Shown here in pieces: positions 41,756 to 50,785 of a stretch of DNA of 64,000 bases. How positions within the stretch are numbered: the first letter of the stretch is position 1; each line of letters begins with the position of its first letter. A program made the translations under genes and the position numbers. The stretch covers positions 124,001 to 188,000 of the forward strand of contig CACHPB010000001.1 in assembly GCA_902581585.1 (NCBI GenBank), given 5' to 3'. The notes below the pieces were generated by a model that saw nothing but the letters and a program-made list of their open reading frames with translations, was not told where the DNA came from and searched no databases. The DNA is from an uncultured Pelagibacteraceae bacterium. Its GTDB lineage: Bacteria > Pseudomonadota > Alphaproteobacteria > Pelagibacterales > Pelagibacteraceae.

Positions 41756-42964
41756 ATGTTTAAAAATTTAAGTTTAAAAGTAATTATTTTTGGGTTTATT
41801 TTTACATTTTTTTCATGTTTTGGACAGAGTTTTTTTATTGGTTTATTCAATTCAAGCATCAGAGAAACACTTTCTATTACACATGGACAATTTGGCACGA
41901 TTTATGCATCAGCTACTCTATTTAGTAGTTTACTTCTAATATGGATTGGAAAAAAAATTGATGATGTAAATGTACTTAAATTTGCAATTTTTGTTACTAT
42001 ACTTTTATCATTTTCTTCTTTTTTCTTTTCCAAAACATCATCAGTAGCTTTCTTATTTGTTGCAATTTTTTTAATGAGGTTTTCTGGACAAGGTTTAATG
42101 TCTCACACAGCTTCAACTACTATTTCAAGGTATTTTACAAAATCTAGAGGTAAAGCGTTAAGTATTATTTGGTTTGGTTTATCTTCTGCAGAATTCATAA
42201 TGCCTGTATTAATTGTTTATCTTTTAACTCTTATTGTTTGGCAAGATCTATGGATAATTTTTTCTTTAATAGTTTTAATTTGTCTGCCGTTAGCATCTTA
42301 TATTTTAGTTAAAGACGTCAAATTAGATACTAGAGAGGGTAGTGAAAACAAAAGTTTAAAAGAAGAAAATATTAAAAACTGGAAAAGAATTGAAGTTCTT
42401 GGAGATTATAGATTTTATATTGTGTCATTAAACATGTTGGCAATGCCTTGGATAGCTACAGGAGTATTTGTGTATCAATCATTCGTCACTAATTCAAAAG
42501 GGTGGGGTGAATATACAATTGCTCAATCTTTTATGTCTTACTCAATTTTTTCTGTAATTACTTTAATTGTTGCTGGTTATTTAATTGATAAGTTTACAAG
42601 TAGAAAATTGCTAATCTATATGAATATTCCATTATTTTTAGGAACTTTAGTCATCATATATTTTGATGCTCCGCAAACTGCTTTTTTATTTCTTGGATTG
42701 GTAGGAATATCAAACGGTCTAGCAAACTTATTAGGATCATCAACTTGGGCAGAAATTTACGGGGTAAGATATATTGGATCTATTAAAGCTTTGACTACTG
42801 CTTTAATGGTATTCGCAACTGCTTTTGGTACAGCATTATTTGGCTTTTTTATAGATTCTGGATTTTCAATTGAAAAAATCGCATTTATTGCAGCAATTGC
42901 TATAGCTTGCTCTATAGCTTTACTTTTCACTATAAGAAAAAAATTAAATCCAGTTTATCTCTAA
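41756..42964 (+). CDS. MFS transporter
   Basis: A 402-residue protein with about 12 TM segments. It has the MFS loop 2-3 motif as ASATLFSSLLLIWIGKKIDD (about residues 50-69) and a similar element later (IVAGYLIDKFTSRKLL). The start begins with a typical FGQSFFIGLF segment of the oxalate:formate/monocarboxylate type. The substrate is unknown; an organic acid is plausible beside the hydroxyacid dehydrogenase. Confidence 0.83.
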   Translation: MFKNLSLKVIIFGFIFTFFSCFGQSFFIGLFNSSIRETLSITHGQFGTIYASATLFSSLLLIWIGKKIDDVNVLKFAIFVTILLSFSSFFFSKTSSVAFLFVAIFLMRFSGQGLMSHTASTTISRYFTKSRGKALSIIWFGLSSAEFIMPVLIVYLLTLIVWQDLWIIFSLIVLICLPLASYILVKDVKLDTREGSENKSLKEENIKNWKRIEVLGDYRFYIVSLNMLAMPWIATGVFVYQSFVTNSKGWGEYTIAQSFMSYSIFSVITLIVAGYLIDKFTSRKLLIYMNIPLFLGTLVIIYFDAPQTAFLFLGLVGISNGLANLLGSSTWAEIYGVRYIGSIKALTTALMVFATAFGTALFGFFIDSGFSIEKIAFIAAIAIACSIALLFTIRKKLNPVYL

Positions 42965-43006
42965 TACTGCTTGATTTTTTTATGATCGAGGTGTATCTAA
43001 CCGACC

Positions 43007-43525
43007 ATGGCAAGAGTTACAGTTGAAGATTGTATTGATAAAGTTGATAGCCCTTATGAATTGGTGCTTGTCGCAAAGGAGAGAGCAACGCAACTTAATT
43101 CAGGATTGGAACCTACTTTAAATAGAGATAATGATAAAAACACTGTCATAGCATTAAGAGAAATTGCCGAAGAAACAATTAAAGTTCCAGACTTAACTGA
43201 AGCTGCAGTTTACAAATTAAGAAAACATGTTGAGCAAATTGATGATACTTCAGAGGACGAAGATGATATTGGCGATGATTTTGAAAATCTTTACAAAGGC
43301 GAAATTTCTAAAAGTGGTGTACCAATTCTCCCATCTAAGAGAGCTAGAAAAATTCCAGAAAAAATTCAAGTTTCTAAAGATGATTTAGCCGAATTACAAA
43401 ATACAGCTGAACAACCTACATCAGAACCTGTTGAGGACATGCAAGAAGAAGAGACTGATGTTTCGTTGGATGAAATGAAAGATCAAGAAGGGTCTGTATC
43501 TGACGAGACAGAAAATCAAGAATAA
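43007..43525 (+). CDS. rpoZ: RNA polymerase omega subunit
   Basis: A 172-residue protein whose first 60-65 residues are classic omega ([23 protein letters not shown], then [12 protein letters not shown]). The remainder is a long, strongly acidic tail ([15 protein letters not shown] near 83-97, more Glu/Asp at the end), longer than the usual 90-130 residues. Omega aids assembly of RNA polymerase and supports ppGpp binding. No clear Shine-Dalgarno sequence precedes the ATG. Confidence 0.92.
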   Translation: MARVTVEDCIDKVDSPYELVLVAKERATQLNSGLEPTLNRDNDKNTVIALREIAEETIKVPDLTEAAVYKLRKHVEQIDDTSEDEDDIGDDFENLYKGEISKSGVPILPSKRARKIPEKIQVSKDDLAELQNTAEQPTSEPVEDMQEEETDVSLDEMKDQEGSVSDETENQE

Positions 43526-43526
43526 A

Positions 43527-44669
43527 TTAAGTAAATTCCTTTATTATTTTTTCCCTGTGCTCATCTAAATCTGGAATATCACCCCTAGTATTTTCATCTT
43601 TGTAGGTAGACATTTTGATAGGGTTTCCTGCAGATTTAAATTCACCAATAATTTTATGGTATGATTTTACAATCATATTTCTTTCTTGAATTTGAGGATT
43701 TTCTACAGCTTGTTTTATATTAAAAATTGGTCCGCATGGAATTTTCAATGCTTCCATTTCTTTTACCCATTCATTTGTAGATTTCGAACGTAATTGTTTT
43801 TCAAAAATTTCTTTTAAGTGATCCATGTTTTCACATCTAAGTGAATTAGACTTAAATCTTTCATCATTTGCAGTTTCAGGAATTTTCAATACATCACAAA
43901 GTTTTGTAAAAAGTTTATCATTTCCTGCAGCAATAATTATATAACTATCTTTCGTTTTAAAAGCTTCAAAGGGAGCAATAGATGGATGTCTTGAACCCAT
44001 TGGTCCTGGAATCTCATTTTTGGAAAGATATCTTGCAATTGCATTTTCTAAAATTGCTATTTGGCAATCTAACATTGAGACATCTATAAAAGCTCCTTTA
44101 CCAGTTTTTTGTCTATCGTATAAAGCTGCATTAATTCCAATTGCTGTAAACAGACCTGCTGTGATATCACCGATAGAGGTTCCAACCCTTGTTGGTTCTG
44201 AGTTTGGATGGCCAGTTACACTCATCAAGCCTCCCATACCTTGAACCACCATGTCATATGCAGGCAGTTCTTTTAAAGGTCCAGTTTGGCCAAACCCCGA
44301 TGCCGATGCATAAATTAATTTGGGATATTTTTTACTTACATCTTTCCAGCCAAAACCCCATTTATCTAGTGTGCCAGGCTTAAAGTTTTCTACTAAAATA
44401 TCTGCCTTAGATAAAATTTTGTCAAAAATTTTTTTATCCTCTTCATTCTTTAAATTTAAAGCGATACTTTCTTTTCCTCTATTTAATGACATAAAGTATG
44501 CAGAATAATCTTTAACAAAAGGTCCAAATTTTCTAGAATCATCACCTATTTCAGGTGCTTCAATTTTTATAACTCTCGCACCTAAATCTGAGAGTATCAT
44601 GGTGCAATAGGGTCCTACTAAAACCCTTGTTAAATCAACAACTAATAAATTTTTTAGTGGTCCATCCAT
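43527..44669 (-). CDS. CoA-transferase family III (CaiB/Frc)
   Basis: A 380-residue class III CoA-transferase. It has the N-terminal LVVDLTRVLVGPYCTMILSDLGA, an invariant catalytic Asp in LPAYDMVVQGMGGLMSVTG (about residue 142 by eye) and the VDISMLD-like FIDVSMLDCQIA stretch. The family moves CoA between carboxylic acids. It is divergent from the TRAP-malonyl-CoA decarboxylase operon, with only 88 bp between starts, so it may activate the imported acid (perhaps malonate). Confidence 0.88.
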   Translation of the reverse strand: MDGPLKNLLVVDLTRVLVGPYCTMILSDLGARVIKIEAPEIGDDSRKFGPFVKDYSAYFMSLNRGKESIALNLKNEEDKKIFDKILSKADILVENFKPGTLDKWGFGWKDVSKKYPKLIYASASGFGQTGPLKELPAYDMVVQGMGGLMSVTGHPNSEPTRVGTSIGDITAGLFTAIGINAALYDRQKTGKGAFIDVSMLDCQIAILENAIARYLSKNEIPGPMGSRHPSIAPFEAFKTKDSYIIIAAGNDKLFTKLCDVLKIPETANDERFKSNSLRCENMDHLKEIFEKQLRSKSTNEWVKEMEALKIPCGPIFNIKQAVENPQIQERNMIVKSYHKIIGEFKSAGNPIKMSTYKDENTRGDIPDLDEHREKIIKEFT

Positions 44670-44695
44670 AATAAAATATACGACATTTCCTTATA

Positions 44696-44724
44696 TTGAC
44701 TCTTACCCATAAGTTCAATTTAAT
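44696..44724 (+). promoter_or_regulatory. Sigma-70-type promoter of the dctPQM-mcd operon
   Basis: A -35 hexamer TTGACT (44696-44701, 5/6), a 17-bp spacer and a -10 hexamer TTTAAT (44719-44724, 5/6), 33 bp before the dctP ATG. The same hexamers, spacer and start distance occur before tctC. The gap also holds the start of the divergent CoA-transferase gene. Confidence 0.55.
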
Positions 44725-44757
44725 ATGTATATTAAATTAATTTAAAGAGGGGAAAAC

Positions 44758-45768
44758 ATGTTAAAAAAAATAAGTTTTTATTTTACAACATTATTTTTAG
44801 CTTTCTCATTAATTGGATCAGCATACGCTGTGACACTAAAAGCAAGTCACCAATGGCCTGGAACACCAAGAGCTGATGGTTCTTATGATCCAAGACATGA
44901 AATGGTTCAAATAATTGCAGATGAAGTTAAAAAAGCAGGAGTAGATTTAGATATTAGAATTTACCCAGCAAAATCATTATATAAACCAAAAGAACAATGG
45001 AAACCAATGACAACTGGTCAATTAGATATTTCAGCATTTCCATTAGCGTACGCGTCAAAATTCCATCCAGAATTTGATGCAACTTTAATGCCAGGAACAG
45101 TTAAAAATCATGACCACGCATTAAGATTTAATAAAGGTCCAATGATGACTGAAATTAAGAGAATTATTAATGATGCTGGTGTTGTTGTTCTTTCTGATGC
45201 TTGGCTTGGTGGTGGTTTTGCATCTAAGTCAAAATGTATTAAAAATCCGTCAGATGCTAAAGGACAAGTAATGAGAGCAGCTGGTAAAGCTTTTAACCAA
45301 ATGTTAGAGGCAGCTGGTGCTGGTATTCAAAGTATGCCTTCATCAGAAATTTACACTGGATTACAAACTGGAGTATTAACAGGTGCAAATACTAGTTCTG
45401 GAAGTTTTGTAAGTTACAAAATTTATGAGCAAGTAACATGTGCAACACCTCCAGGAAAATTTGGATTGTGGTTTATGTACGAGCCAATTTTGATGTCAAA
45501 AATGAGCTTTGATAAATTAAATTCAAAACAACAAGATGCTTTAATGAAAGCTGGTAAAGTTGCTGAAAAATATATGACTGCGCAAGTTGAAAATTTAGAT
45601 AAAAAATTTGAAGACGCTTATAAAGCGGCAGGAGTAAAATTAGTATATATGGATGCAAACGACCATGCGGCTTGGGTTGAGATTGCTAAAAAATCTTCAC
45701 ACAAAGCATTTGCTGAAAAAGTTCCAGGTGGCGATAAGCTAATGGAAATGGCTTTAGCAGTTAAATAA
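44758..45768 (+). CDS. dctP: TRAP transporter binding protein (probable malonate/dicarboxylate)
   Basis: A 336-residue DctP protein with a signal peptide (about 1-24, ending GSAYAVTL). It shows LKASHQWPGTPRADGS, the conserved RIYPAKSLYKPKEQW and arginine-containing GQVMRAAGKAFNQML (about 179-193). An aaagagggg ribosome-binding site precedes the ATG. Together with a malonyl-CoA decarboxylase downstream and a CoA-transferase upstream, it most likely binds malonate. This resembles the known MatPQM system, but the ligand is inferred from context. Confidence 0.88.
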   Translation: MLKKISFYFTTLFLAFSLIGSAYAVTLKASHQWPGTPRADGSYDPRHEMVQIIADEVKKAGVDLDIRIYPAKSLYKPKEQWKPMTTGQLDISAFPLAYASKFHPEFDATLMPGTVKNHDHALRFNKGPMMTEIKRIINDAGVVVLSDAWLGGGFASKSKCIKNPSDAKGQVMRAAGKAFNQMLEAAGAGIQSMPSSEIYTGLQTGVLTGANTSSGSFVSYKIYEQVTCATPPGKFGLWFMYEPILMSKMSFDKLNSKQQDALMKAGKVAEKYMTAQVENLDKKFEDAYKAAGVKLVYMDANDHAAWVEIAKKSSHKAFAEKVPGGDKLMEMALAVK

Positions 45769-45782
45769 AAAGATATATAAAG

Positions 45783-45818
45783 AACCCCTATTTAAAATAT
45801 TAAATAGGGGTTTTTTTT
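45783..45818 (+). terminator. Intrinsic terminator that also masks the dctQ ribosome-binding site
   Basis: A 12-bp perfect stem (AACCCCTATTTA, 45783-45794; TAAATAGGGGTT, 45801-45812) with a 6-base loop and a run of eight T (45811-45818). It ends one base before the dctQ ATG at 45820. The only Shine-Dalgarno-like sequence for dctQ, AGGGG (45806-45810), lies in the right arm. The hairpin should both stop most transcription after dctP and hide the dctQ ribosome-binding site in read-through mRNA. Confidence 0.8.
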
Positions 45819-45819
45819 C

Positions 45820-46314
45820 ATGAAACAAAAATATTTAAAATTCTGTAATTATAGTTCACAAGCATGTGGTGCTTTTGCTGTTTTAGCTCTGCTTCTGTCA
45901 ATCTTGGTGATTGTAGAGTTAGTTTTTGAAAGATATTTCTTTCAAAGAGCAATCACTTGGCAAACAGAACTAGTGACGATGCTTTTAGTTGCTTCAACTT
46001 TTATAGGAAGTGCTTATGTTTTAAGCGAAAAAGCTCATGTGAGCATGGAATGGATTTATGATTTTTTATCAAAGAAAAATATTCTTAGACTCAAAATTTT
46101 TACATCACTAATTAGTCTATTATTTTTTTTAATCTTATTTTATTTTGGGTATTTAATGGTGGAGGAAGCATTTACAAAAAACTATTCAACAGGAACCGTT
46201 TGGGATCCTCCATTATGGATACCTTATTCATCAATGATGATAGGAGCAGCCTTAATGATCCTTCAATACATTGCTGAAATAATTAAACTTATAGACGAAG
46301 AGGGAAGTTACTAA
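45820..46314 (+). CDS. dctQ: TRAP transporter small permease subunit
   Basis: A 164-residue DctQ protein with four hydrophobic segments (about residues 16-38, 52-68, 87-111, 126-156). The AITWQTELVTMLLVASTFIGSAYVL stretch and the WDPPLWIPYSSMMIGA end are typical. It overlaps the next ATG by one base. It depends on read-through of the terminator right before its ATG. Confidence 0.88.
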   Translation: MKQKYLKFCNYSSQACGAFAVLALLLSILVIVELVFERYFFQRAITWQTELVTMLLVASTFIGSAYVLSEKAHVSMEWIYDFLSKKNILRLKIFTSLISLLFFLILFYFGYLMVEEAFTKNYSTGTVWDPPLWIPYSSMMIGAALMILQYIAEIIKLIDEEGSY

Positions 46315-47645
46315 TGGATCCATTAATAATAGCAATCATCGTTGCGGTTTTCACTTTAGTAGTTTTATTTTCTGGAATACCAATTGCATTTGGTTTGAGC
46401 TTTGTCTCTATAACATTGTTGGTTGCATTTGAAGGTTTTCAAATGTTAGATGTTTTTGCAGAAACTTTTTATGCAGGACTAAACTCATTTGTTTTACTTT
46501 CAATTCCTATGTTTATTTTAATGGGAATGGCAGTTGCCAACTCACCAGCAGGAAAAGATCTATATACAGGATTAGATAGATGGCTTTGGAGAGTACCAGG
46601 TGGATTAGTAATTTCTAATATTGGTGCTTGTTCAATATTTGCAGCCTTAAGTGGATCAAGTCCTGCAACATGTGCAGCAATCGGAACTATGGGAATACCT
46701 GAGATGAGAAAAAGGGGGTATTCAGATCAAATTGCAACAGGGACAATAGCAGCTGGTGGTACGCTAGGAGTTTTAATTCCTCCAAGCATTGTTTTGATTG
46801 TATATGGAATTGCTACAGGAACATCAATTGGAAGATTATTCTTAAGTGGTTTGATTCCTGGATTTATGTTAGCAGGAATGTTTGCTATATGGGCTCTCAT
46901 ACATAGTTATTTTATTGATAAAGACTCAGCAAAAGCTTTAAAGAACAGAACACCTCCAACTTTTAAAGAGAAAATTGAAGTCTTGCCAAGAATTTTACCT
47001 TTCTTAGCAATTATAGCTGGTGTTCTTTATGTTTTGTATGGTGGAGTAGCCACACCTTCAGAAGCATCTGGTGTCGGAGCATTTTTAGTTTTTGTATTAA
47101 TCGCTGTTGTTTACAAAATTTATCAACCAAAAAAAATCTGGAACATTGTCAAAGTATCTATGAAAGAAAGTGTGATGATAATGTTTATCATCGCCGCGTC
47201 TTATCTATTCGCATTTACATTATCACAGCTTTATGTAACTCAATCATTAGCTCAAAGCATGGTAGAGTTAAGTTCAAATAAATGGGTTGTATTTATTTTA
47301 ATTAATATTTTTCTTTTAATTGCAGGTTTCTTTTTACCGCCAGTAGCAGTTATTGTGATGACTTCAGCGATATTGCTCCCAGTTATAACTACTTTGGGCT
47401 TCGACCCATATTGGTTTGCAATTGTGTTTACCATAAATATGGAGATTGGACTTATTACCCCACCTGTTGGATTAAACCTTTATATAATCAAAGGCATTAC
47501 ACCAGACGTAAGTCTGTCAGAAATATTAAAGGGATCTATACCATTTATGATAATAATGGCTTTAGCTATATTAATTTTGTGTATTTTTCCTGAAATAGTT
47601 ACTTGGCTGCCAGATAAAATAATGGGAAAAAGTTTAGGTTTTTAA
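46314..47645 (+). CDS. dctM: TRAP transporter large permease subunit
   Basis: A 443-residue DctM protein with about 12-13 TM segments. Conserved segments are PMFILMGMAVANSPAGKDLY, TLGVLIPPSIVLIVYGIATGTSIGRLFLSG (about 145-174) and NMEIGLITPPVGLNLY (about 377-392). It makes the channel with DctQ, while DctP binds the ligand. It is followed 15 bp later by malonyl-CoA decarboxylase. Confidence 0.92.
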   Translation: MDPLIIAIIVAVFTLVVLFSGIPIAFGLSFVSITLLVAFEGFQMLDVFAETFYAGLNSFVLLSIPMFILMGMAVANSPAGKDLYTGLDRWLWRVPGGLVISNIGACSIFAALSGSSPATCAAIGTMGIPEMRKRGYSDQIATGTIAAGGTLGVLIPPSIVLIVYGIATGTSIGRLFLSGLIPGFMLAGMFAIWALIHSYFIDKDSAKALKNRTPPTFKEKIEVLPRILPFLAIIAGVLYVLYGGVATPSEASGVGAFLVFVLIAVVYKIYQPKKIWNIVKVSMKESVMIMFIIAASYLFAFTLSQLYVTQSLAQSMVELSSNKWVVFILINIFLLIAGFFLPPVAVIVMTSAILLPVITTLGFDPYWFAIVFTINMEIGLITPPVGLNLYIIKGITPDVSLSEILKGSIPFMIIMALAILILCIFPEIVTWLPDKIMGKSLGF

Positions 47646-47660
47646 TATATAAAAAACATC

Positions 47661-48968
47661 ATGCTTAATATAAAAAGAATTTTTGAGACTATTGCTGATG
47701 CTGGCCAAAAGATATTAGAAAAAAAATCTCTTAAAAGTATTACAAAAAAGAGAGATTTGATCGATCTTTGTGATGACTTGTTATCTACAAAAGGTGCAGC
47801 ATTTGGAATTACTTTGGCAAGAGATATATTATTTAGATATCAAAATCTACCAATAGAGGAAAAAAATAAATTTTTAATTCAGGTTAATCAAAAATATAAA
47901 CCAGATCCATTAAAAATAGATGACGCAATAAAGAAATACAGTAATGATCAAGATGATTATTCAATCTTAAACTTATCAAGAGTTGCTTCTGGAATTAGAA
48001 AAGAGTTGTTTGTAAGACTAAATATGGCTCCAAACGGAACCTCTGAGATTGTATCACTTAGAGAAGACCTGCTTAGATTGTTGAAAGAAAATCCAGAATT
48101 AAAAAGTTTAGATTATGATTTGATAGATATATTTAAAAATTGGTTCAATCCAGGTTTTTTAAAACTAAGAAAAATTACTTGGGATACAAAAGCTGCAATC
48201 TTAGAAAAATTATTGAAATATGAAAAAGTTCATTCTATGAAAGATATGAATGAGTTAAAAAGAAGACTTGGTAAAGACAGAAGATTTTTTGCATATTTTC
48301 ACCCTGCATTAGAAGATGAGCCAATTATTTTTGTTGAAATCGCATTAACTAAAGGACTAAGTCAGTCTATACAAGAGTTAACTAGACCTTCTGAAGAAAA
48401 AATTAAAAATTATGATACAGCAACATTTTACTCAATCAGCAACTGTCAAGATGGACTATCTAGAGTAACACTTGGAAACTTTCTTATAAAAAGAGTTGTA
48501 TATGAACTTCAAGAAGAGCTTCCTGATGTAAAATACTTTGGAACGTTGTCACCAATGGTTGGCTTTGCAGATTGGTTTAAAAACATGGAAAGTTCAGAAG
48601 CAGCTGAAATACTTGGTGAGGCAAATAAAAATAGTTTAGACTTTTTGAAATCATCTGATTTAAAAATTGGTGATAAAAGAATTGCAGATAATAAAGCCTT
48701 GATAAGCAAATTAGCTTTAAATTATTTAGTAAAACAAAAAAATGATTTTGGATTTCCAATTAATGATGTATGTAGATTTCACCTTAAAAATGGAGCTGAT
48801 ATAGATGACATTGCTATTAATGCTAATGTTTCTGAAGTTGGATTTAGGAGATCTTTTGGTGTAATGGTTAACTATCGATATGAATTAGCAAAAATTGAGA
48901 AGAACCATCAAGAATATGTAAACGAAAAAAAAATAAATATTTCAAATAAAGTTAAAAAATATGTCTAA
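47661..48968 (+). CDS. Malonyl-CoA decarboxylase
   Basis: A 435-residue MlyCD family protein. The N-terminal helical domain (about 1-160) is followed by a GNAT-like catalytic domain with FAYFHPALEDEPIIFVEIALTKGLSQSI (about 213-240), the FYSISNCQDGLSRVTLGNFLIK segment (about 256-277) and the catalytic Ser/His region with FGTLSPMVGF (about 291-300) and VCRFHLKNGA. It turns malonyl-CoA into acetyl-CoA and CO2. It lies in the same operon as the TRAP transporter, as in bacterial malonate utilisation (matA role). A malonyl-CoA synthetase (matB) is not in the window. Confidence 0.9.
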   Translation: MLNIKRIFETIADAGQKILEKKSLKSITKKRDLIDLCDDLLSTKGAAFGITLARDILFRYQNLPIEEKNKFLIQVNQKYKPDPLKIDDAIKKYSNDQDDYSILNLSRVASGIRKELFVRLNMAPNGTSEIVSLREDLLRLLKENPELKSLDYDLIDIFKNWFNPGFLKLRKITWDTKAAILEKLLKYEKVHSMKDMNELKRRLGKDRRFFAYFHPALEDEPIIFVEIALTKGLSQSIQELTRPSEEKIKNYDTATFYSISNCQDGLSRVTLGNFLIKRVVYELQEELPDVKYFGTLSPMVGFADWFKNMESSEAAEILGEANKNSLDFLKSSDLKIGDKRIADNKALISKLALNYLVKQKNDFGFPINDVCRFHLKNGADIDDIAINANVSEVGFRRSFGVMVNYRYELAKIEKNHQEYVNEKKINISNKVKKYV

Positions 48969-49962
48969 AATTAAAAGACTTGTATCAGTTGCTCCAATGA
49001 TGGATTGCACTGACAGACATGAGAGATTTTTTTTAAGATTAATAAGTAAAAACGTACTTCTTTATACTGAAATGGTTGTCTCAGAAGCTATTGATAGAGG
49101 AGATAAGGAAAAATTATTATCTTTTGATCTAAGAGAAAAACCTGTAGCACTTCAATTAGGTGGATCTACACCCAAATTATTAGCAAATTCAGCAAAAATT
49201 GGCGAAGAATTTGGTTATGATGAAATAAATTTAAATTTAGGCTGTCCTAGTAAAAAAGTTCAAAAAAATAAGTTTGGAGCCTGTCTAATTAAAGAGCCGA
49301 GTCTTGTAGCAGATTGCTTATCAGAAATGATAAATTCTACATCGCTACCAGTCACTGTTAAGACTAGAATTGGTTACGATGATGTTGAAGATTATGAACA
49401 TTTTTACAATTTTATAAATAGTCTTAGAGCAACTGGCGTAAAGACTTTTATTATTCACGCAAGAAAAGCAATGCTCGGAAAATTTACTCCAAAACAAAAT
49501 CTTAATATACCACCTTTAAAATACGATTATGTTTACAAATTAAAACAAGATTTCAAAGATTTAGAAATAATAATTAATGGAGGAATTACATCAACAGATC
49601 AGGTTAAAAATCATTTAGATAAAGTTGATGGTGTTATGATTGGAAGGTCAGTTTATCATTCACCTTACCTTTTAGCAGAAATCGAAAATGAAATATTTGA
49701 TAATTATGATATTAAAGATAGAGAGGAAGTTATAGAAGATTTAATTGACTATGTTAAAGCTGAAGTTAAAAAAGGCACAAGAGTAAATCAAGTGATGAGA
49801 CATACCCTTGGTTTATTTCATGGCCAGACTGGATCAAGTCATTGGAAAAGATATTTAAGTGAAAATATGTGTGTAAGAGATGCGGATGTAAAAAAAATAG
49901 ATCATATTATGGATAAAGTTAAACTTTCTCCCAGGTTACATTCGGCAGGTCAAATTGATTAA
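48961..49962 (+). CDS. dusA: tRNA-dihydrouridine synthase A
   Basis: A 333-residue flavin enzyme of the DusA branch. It has VAPMMDCTDRHERFFLRLISK near the N-terminus, INLNLGCPSKKVQKNKFGACLI (catalytic Cys about residue 103) and the FMN-phosphate region INGGITSTDQVKNHLDKVDGVMIGR. The enzyme reduces uridines 20/20a in tRNA D-loops. It overlaps mcd by 8 bp and the next gene by 8 bp. Confidence 0.92.
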   Translation: MSKIKRLVSVAPMMDCTDRHERFFLRLISKNVLLYTEMVVSEAIDRGDKEKLLSFDLREKPVALQLGGSTPKLLANSAKIGEEFGYDEINLNLGCPSKKVQKNKFGACLIKEPSLVADCLSEMINSTSLPVTVKTRIGYDDVEDYEHFYNFINSLRATGVKTFIIHARKAMLGKFTPKQNLNIPPLKYDYVYKLKQDFKDLEIIINGGITSTDQVKNHLDKVDGVMIGRSVYHSPYLLAEIENEIFDNYDIKDREEVIEDLIDYVKAEVKKGTRVNQVMRHTLGLFHGQTGSSHWKRYLSENMCVRDADVKKIDHIMDKVKLSPRLHSAGQID

Positions 49963-50785
49963 TACAATTTTATCAAATCAGTACTACCTACTTATCTTAT
50001 TAATGGTGCTAACAGCATTCCCAGTTGGTTTTTTTGCAGGATATTTTGGTATTGGAGGCGGATTAATTTCAGTACCAGTACTTTTTTTTATTTTTGAGAC
50101 TGCAAATATTGATGGATCATATTTAATGCACTTATCAGTTGGTACAGCCTTTTCTATTACTATTTTTACTTCTTTTGTTTCAGTTATGACACATAGAAAA
50201 CATAAAGCTGTAGATATAAATATTTTAAAAACCTACGGTCTATTTGTAATATTTGGCGTCTTACTAGGAACATATATGGCAGCATTATTAAATACAAAAT
50301 CTCTAGTTTTGTTTTTTGCTGTTGTTGTTTATTTTTTTGGTGGATATTTATTGATAGTTAAACAGGAATTAAAAAAAAATAAAAAATTTAAGTTTTTTCC
50401 GAGAGCAACTTTTGGCTTCTTGTCAGGTTTTATATCTGCACCGATGGGGATAACTGGTGCAATGATGAATGTGCCAATCTTAAGGTATTTTGGATATCCA
50501 ATCAGCAGAGCTATAGGAAGTTCAGCTGCCATAGGATTTGTTATAGCATCTATTGGTTCTATTGGTTTTTTAACTTCTGGATTTTTATTAAAAGCAAATC
50601 TCCCCTTAAGCCTTGGCTTTGTAAATATTCCTGCTTTTCTTATATTTATTCCAATAACATCTTTTATGGCCCGTGTTGGTGCAAACATGGTCCACACTAC
50701 TGATAAAAATAAAACTCAGAGGATGTTTGGGGTATTTTTATATGTTATTGGTACTTTATTTTTAATCAGGTTTTTAGATCTTTAA
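49955..50785 (+). CDS. TauE/SafE family membrane protein (third copy)
   Basis: A 276-residue protein starting at TTG within the end of dusA. It has about eight hydrophobic segments with AGYFGIGGGLISVPVLFFIF (about 28-47) and the second-half GFISAPMGITGAMMNVPIL (about 154-172). This belongs to the anion (sulfite or organic acid) exporters. The TTG start gives the usual N-terminus; no upstream ATG fits. Its stop abuts the convergent mutase stop. Confidence 0.83.
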   Translation: MINTILSNQYYLLILLMVLTAFPVGFFAGYFGIGGGLISVPVLFFIFETANIDGSYLMHLSVGTAFSITIFTSFVSVMTHRKHKAVDINILKTYGLFVIFGVLLGTYMAALLNTKSLVLFFAVVVYFFGGYLLIVKQELKKNKKFKFFPRATFGFLSGFISAPMGITGAMMNVPILRYFGYPISRAIGSSAAIGFVIASIGSIGFLTSGFLLKANLPLSLGFVNIPAFLIFIPITSFMARVGANMVHTTDKNKTQRMFGVFLYVIGTLFLIRFLDL

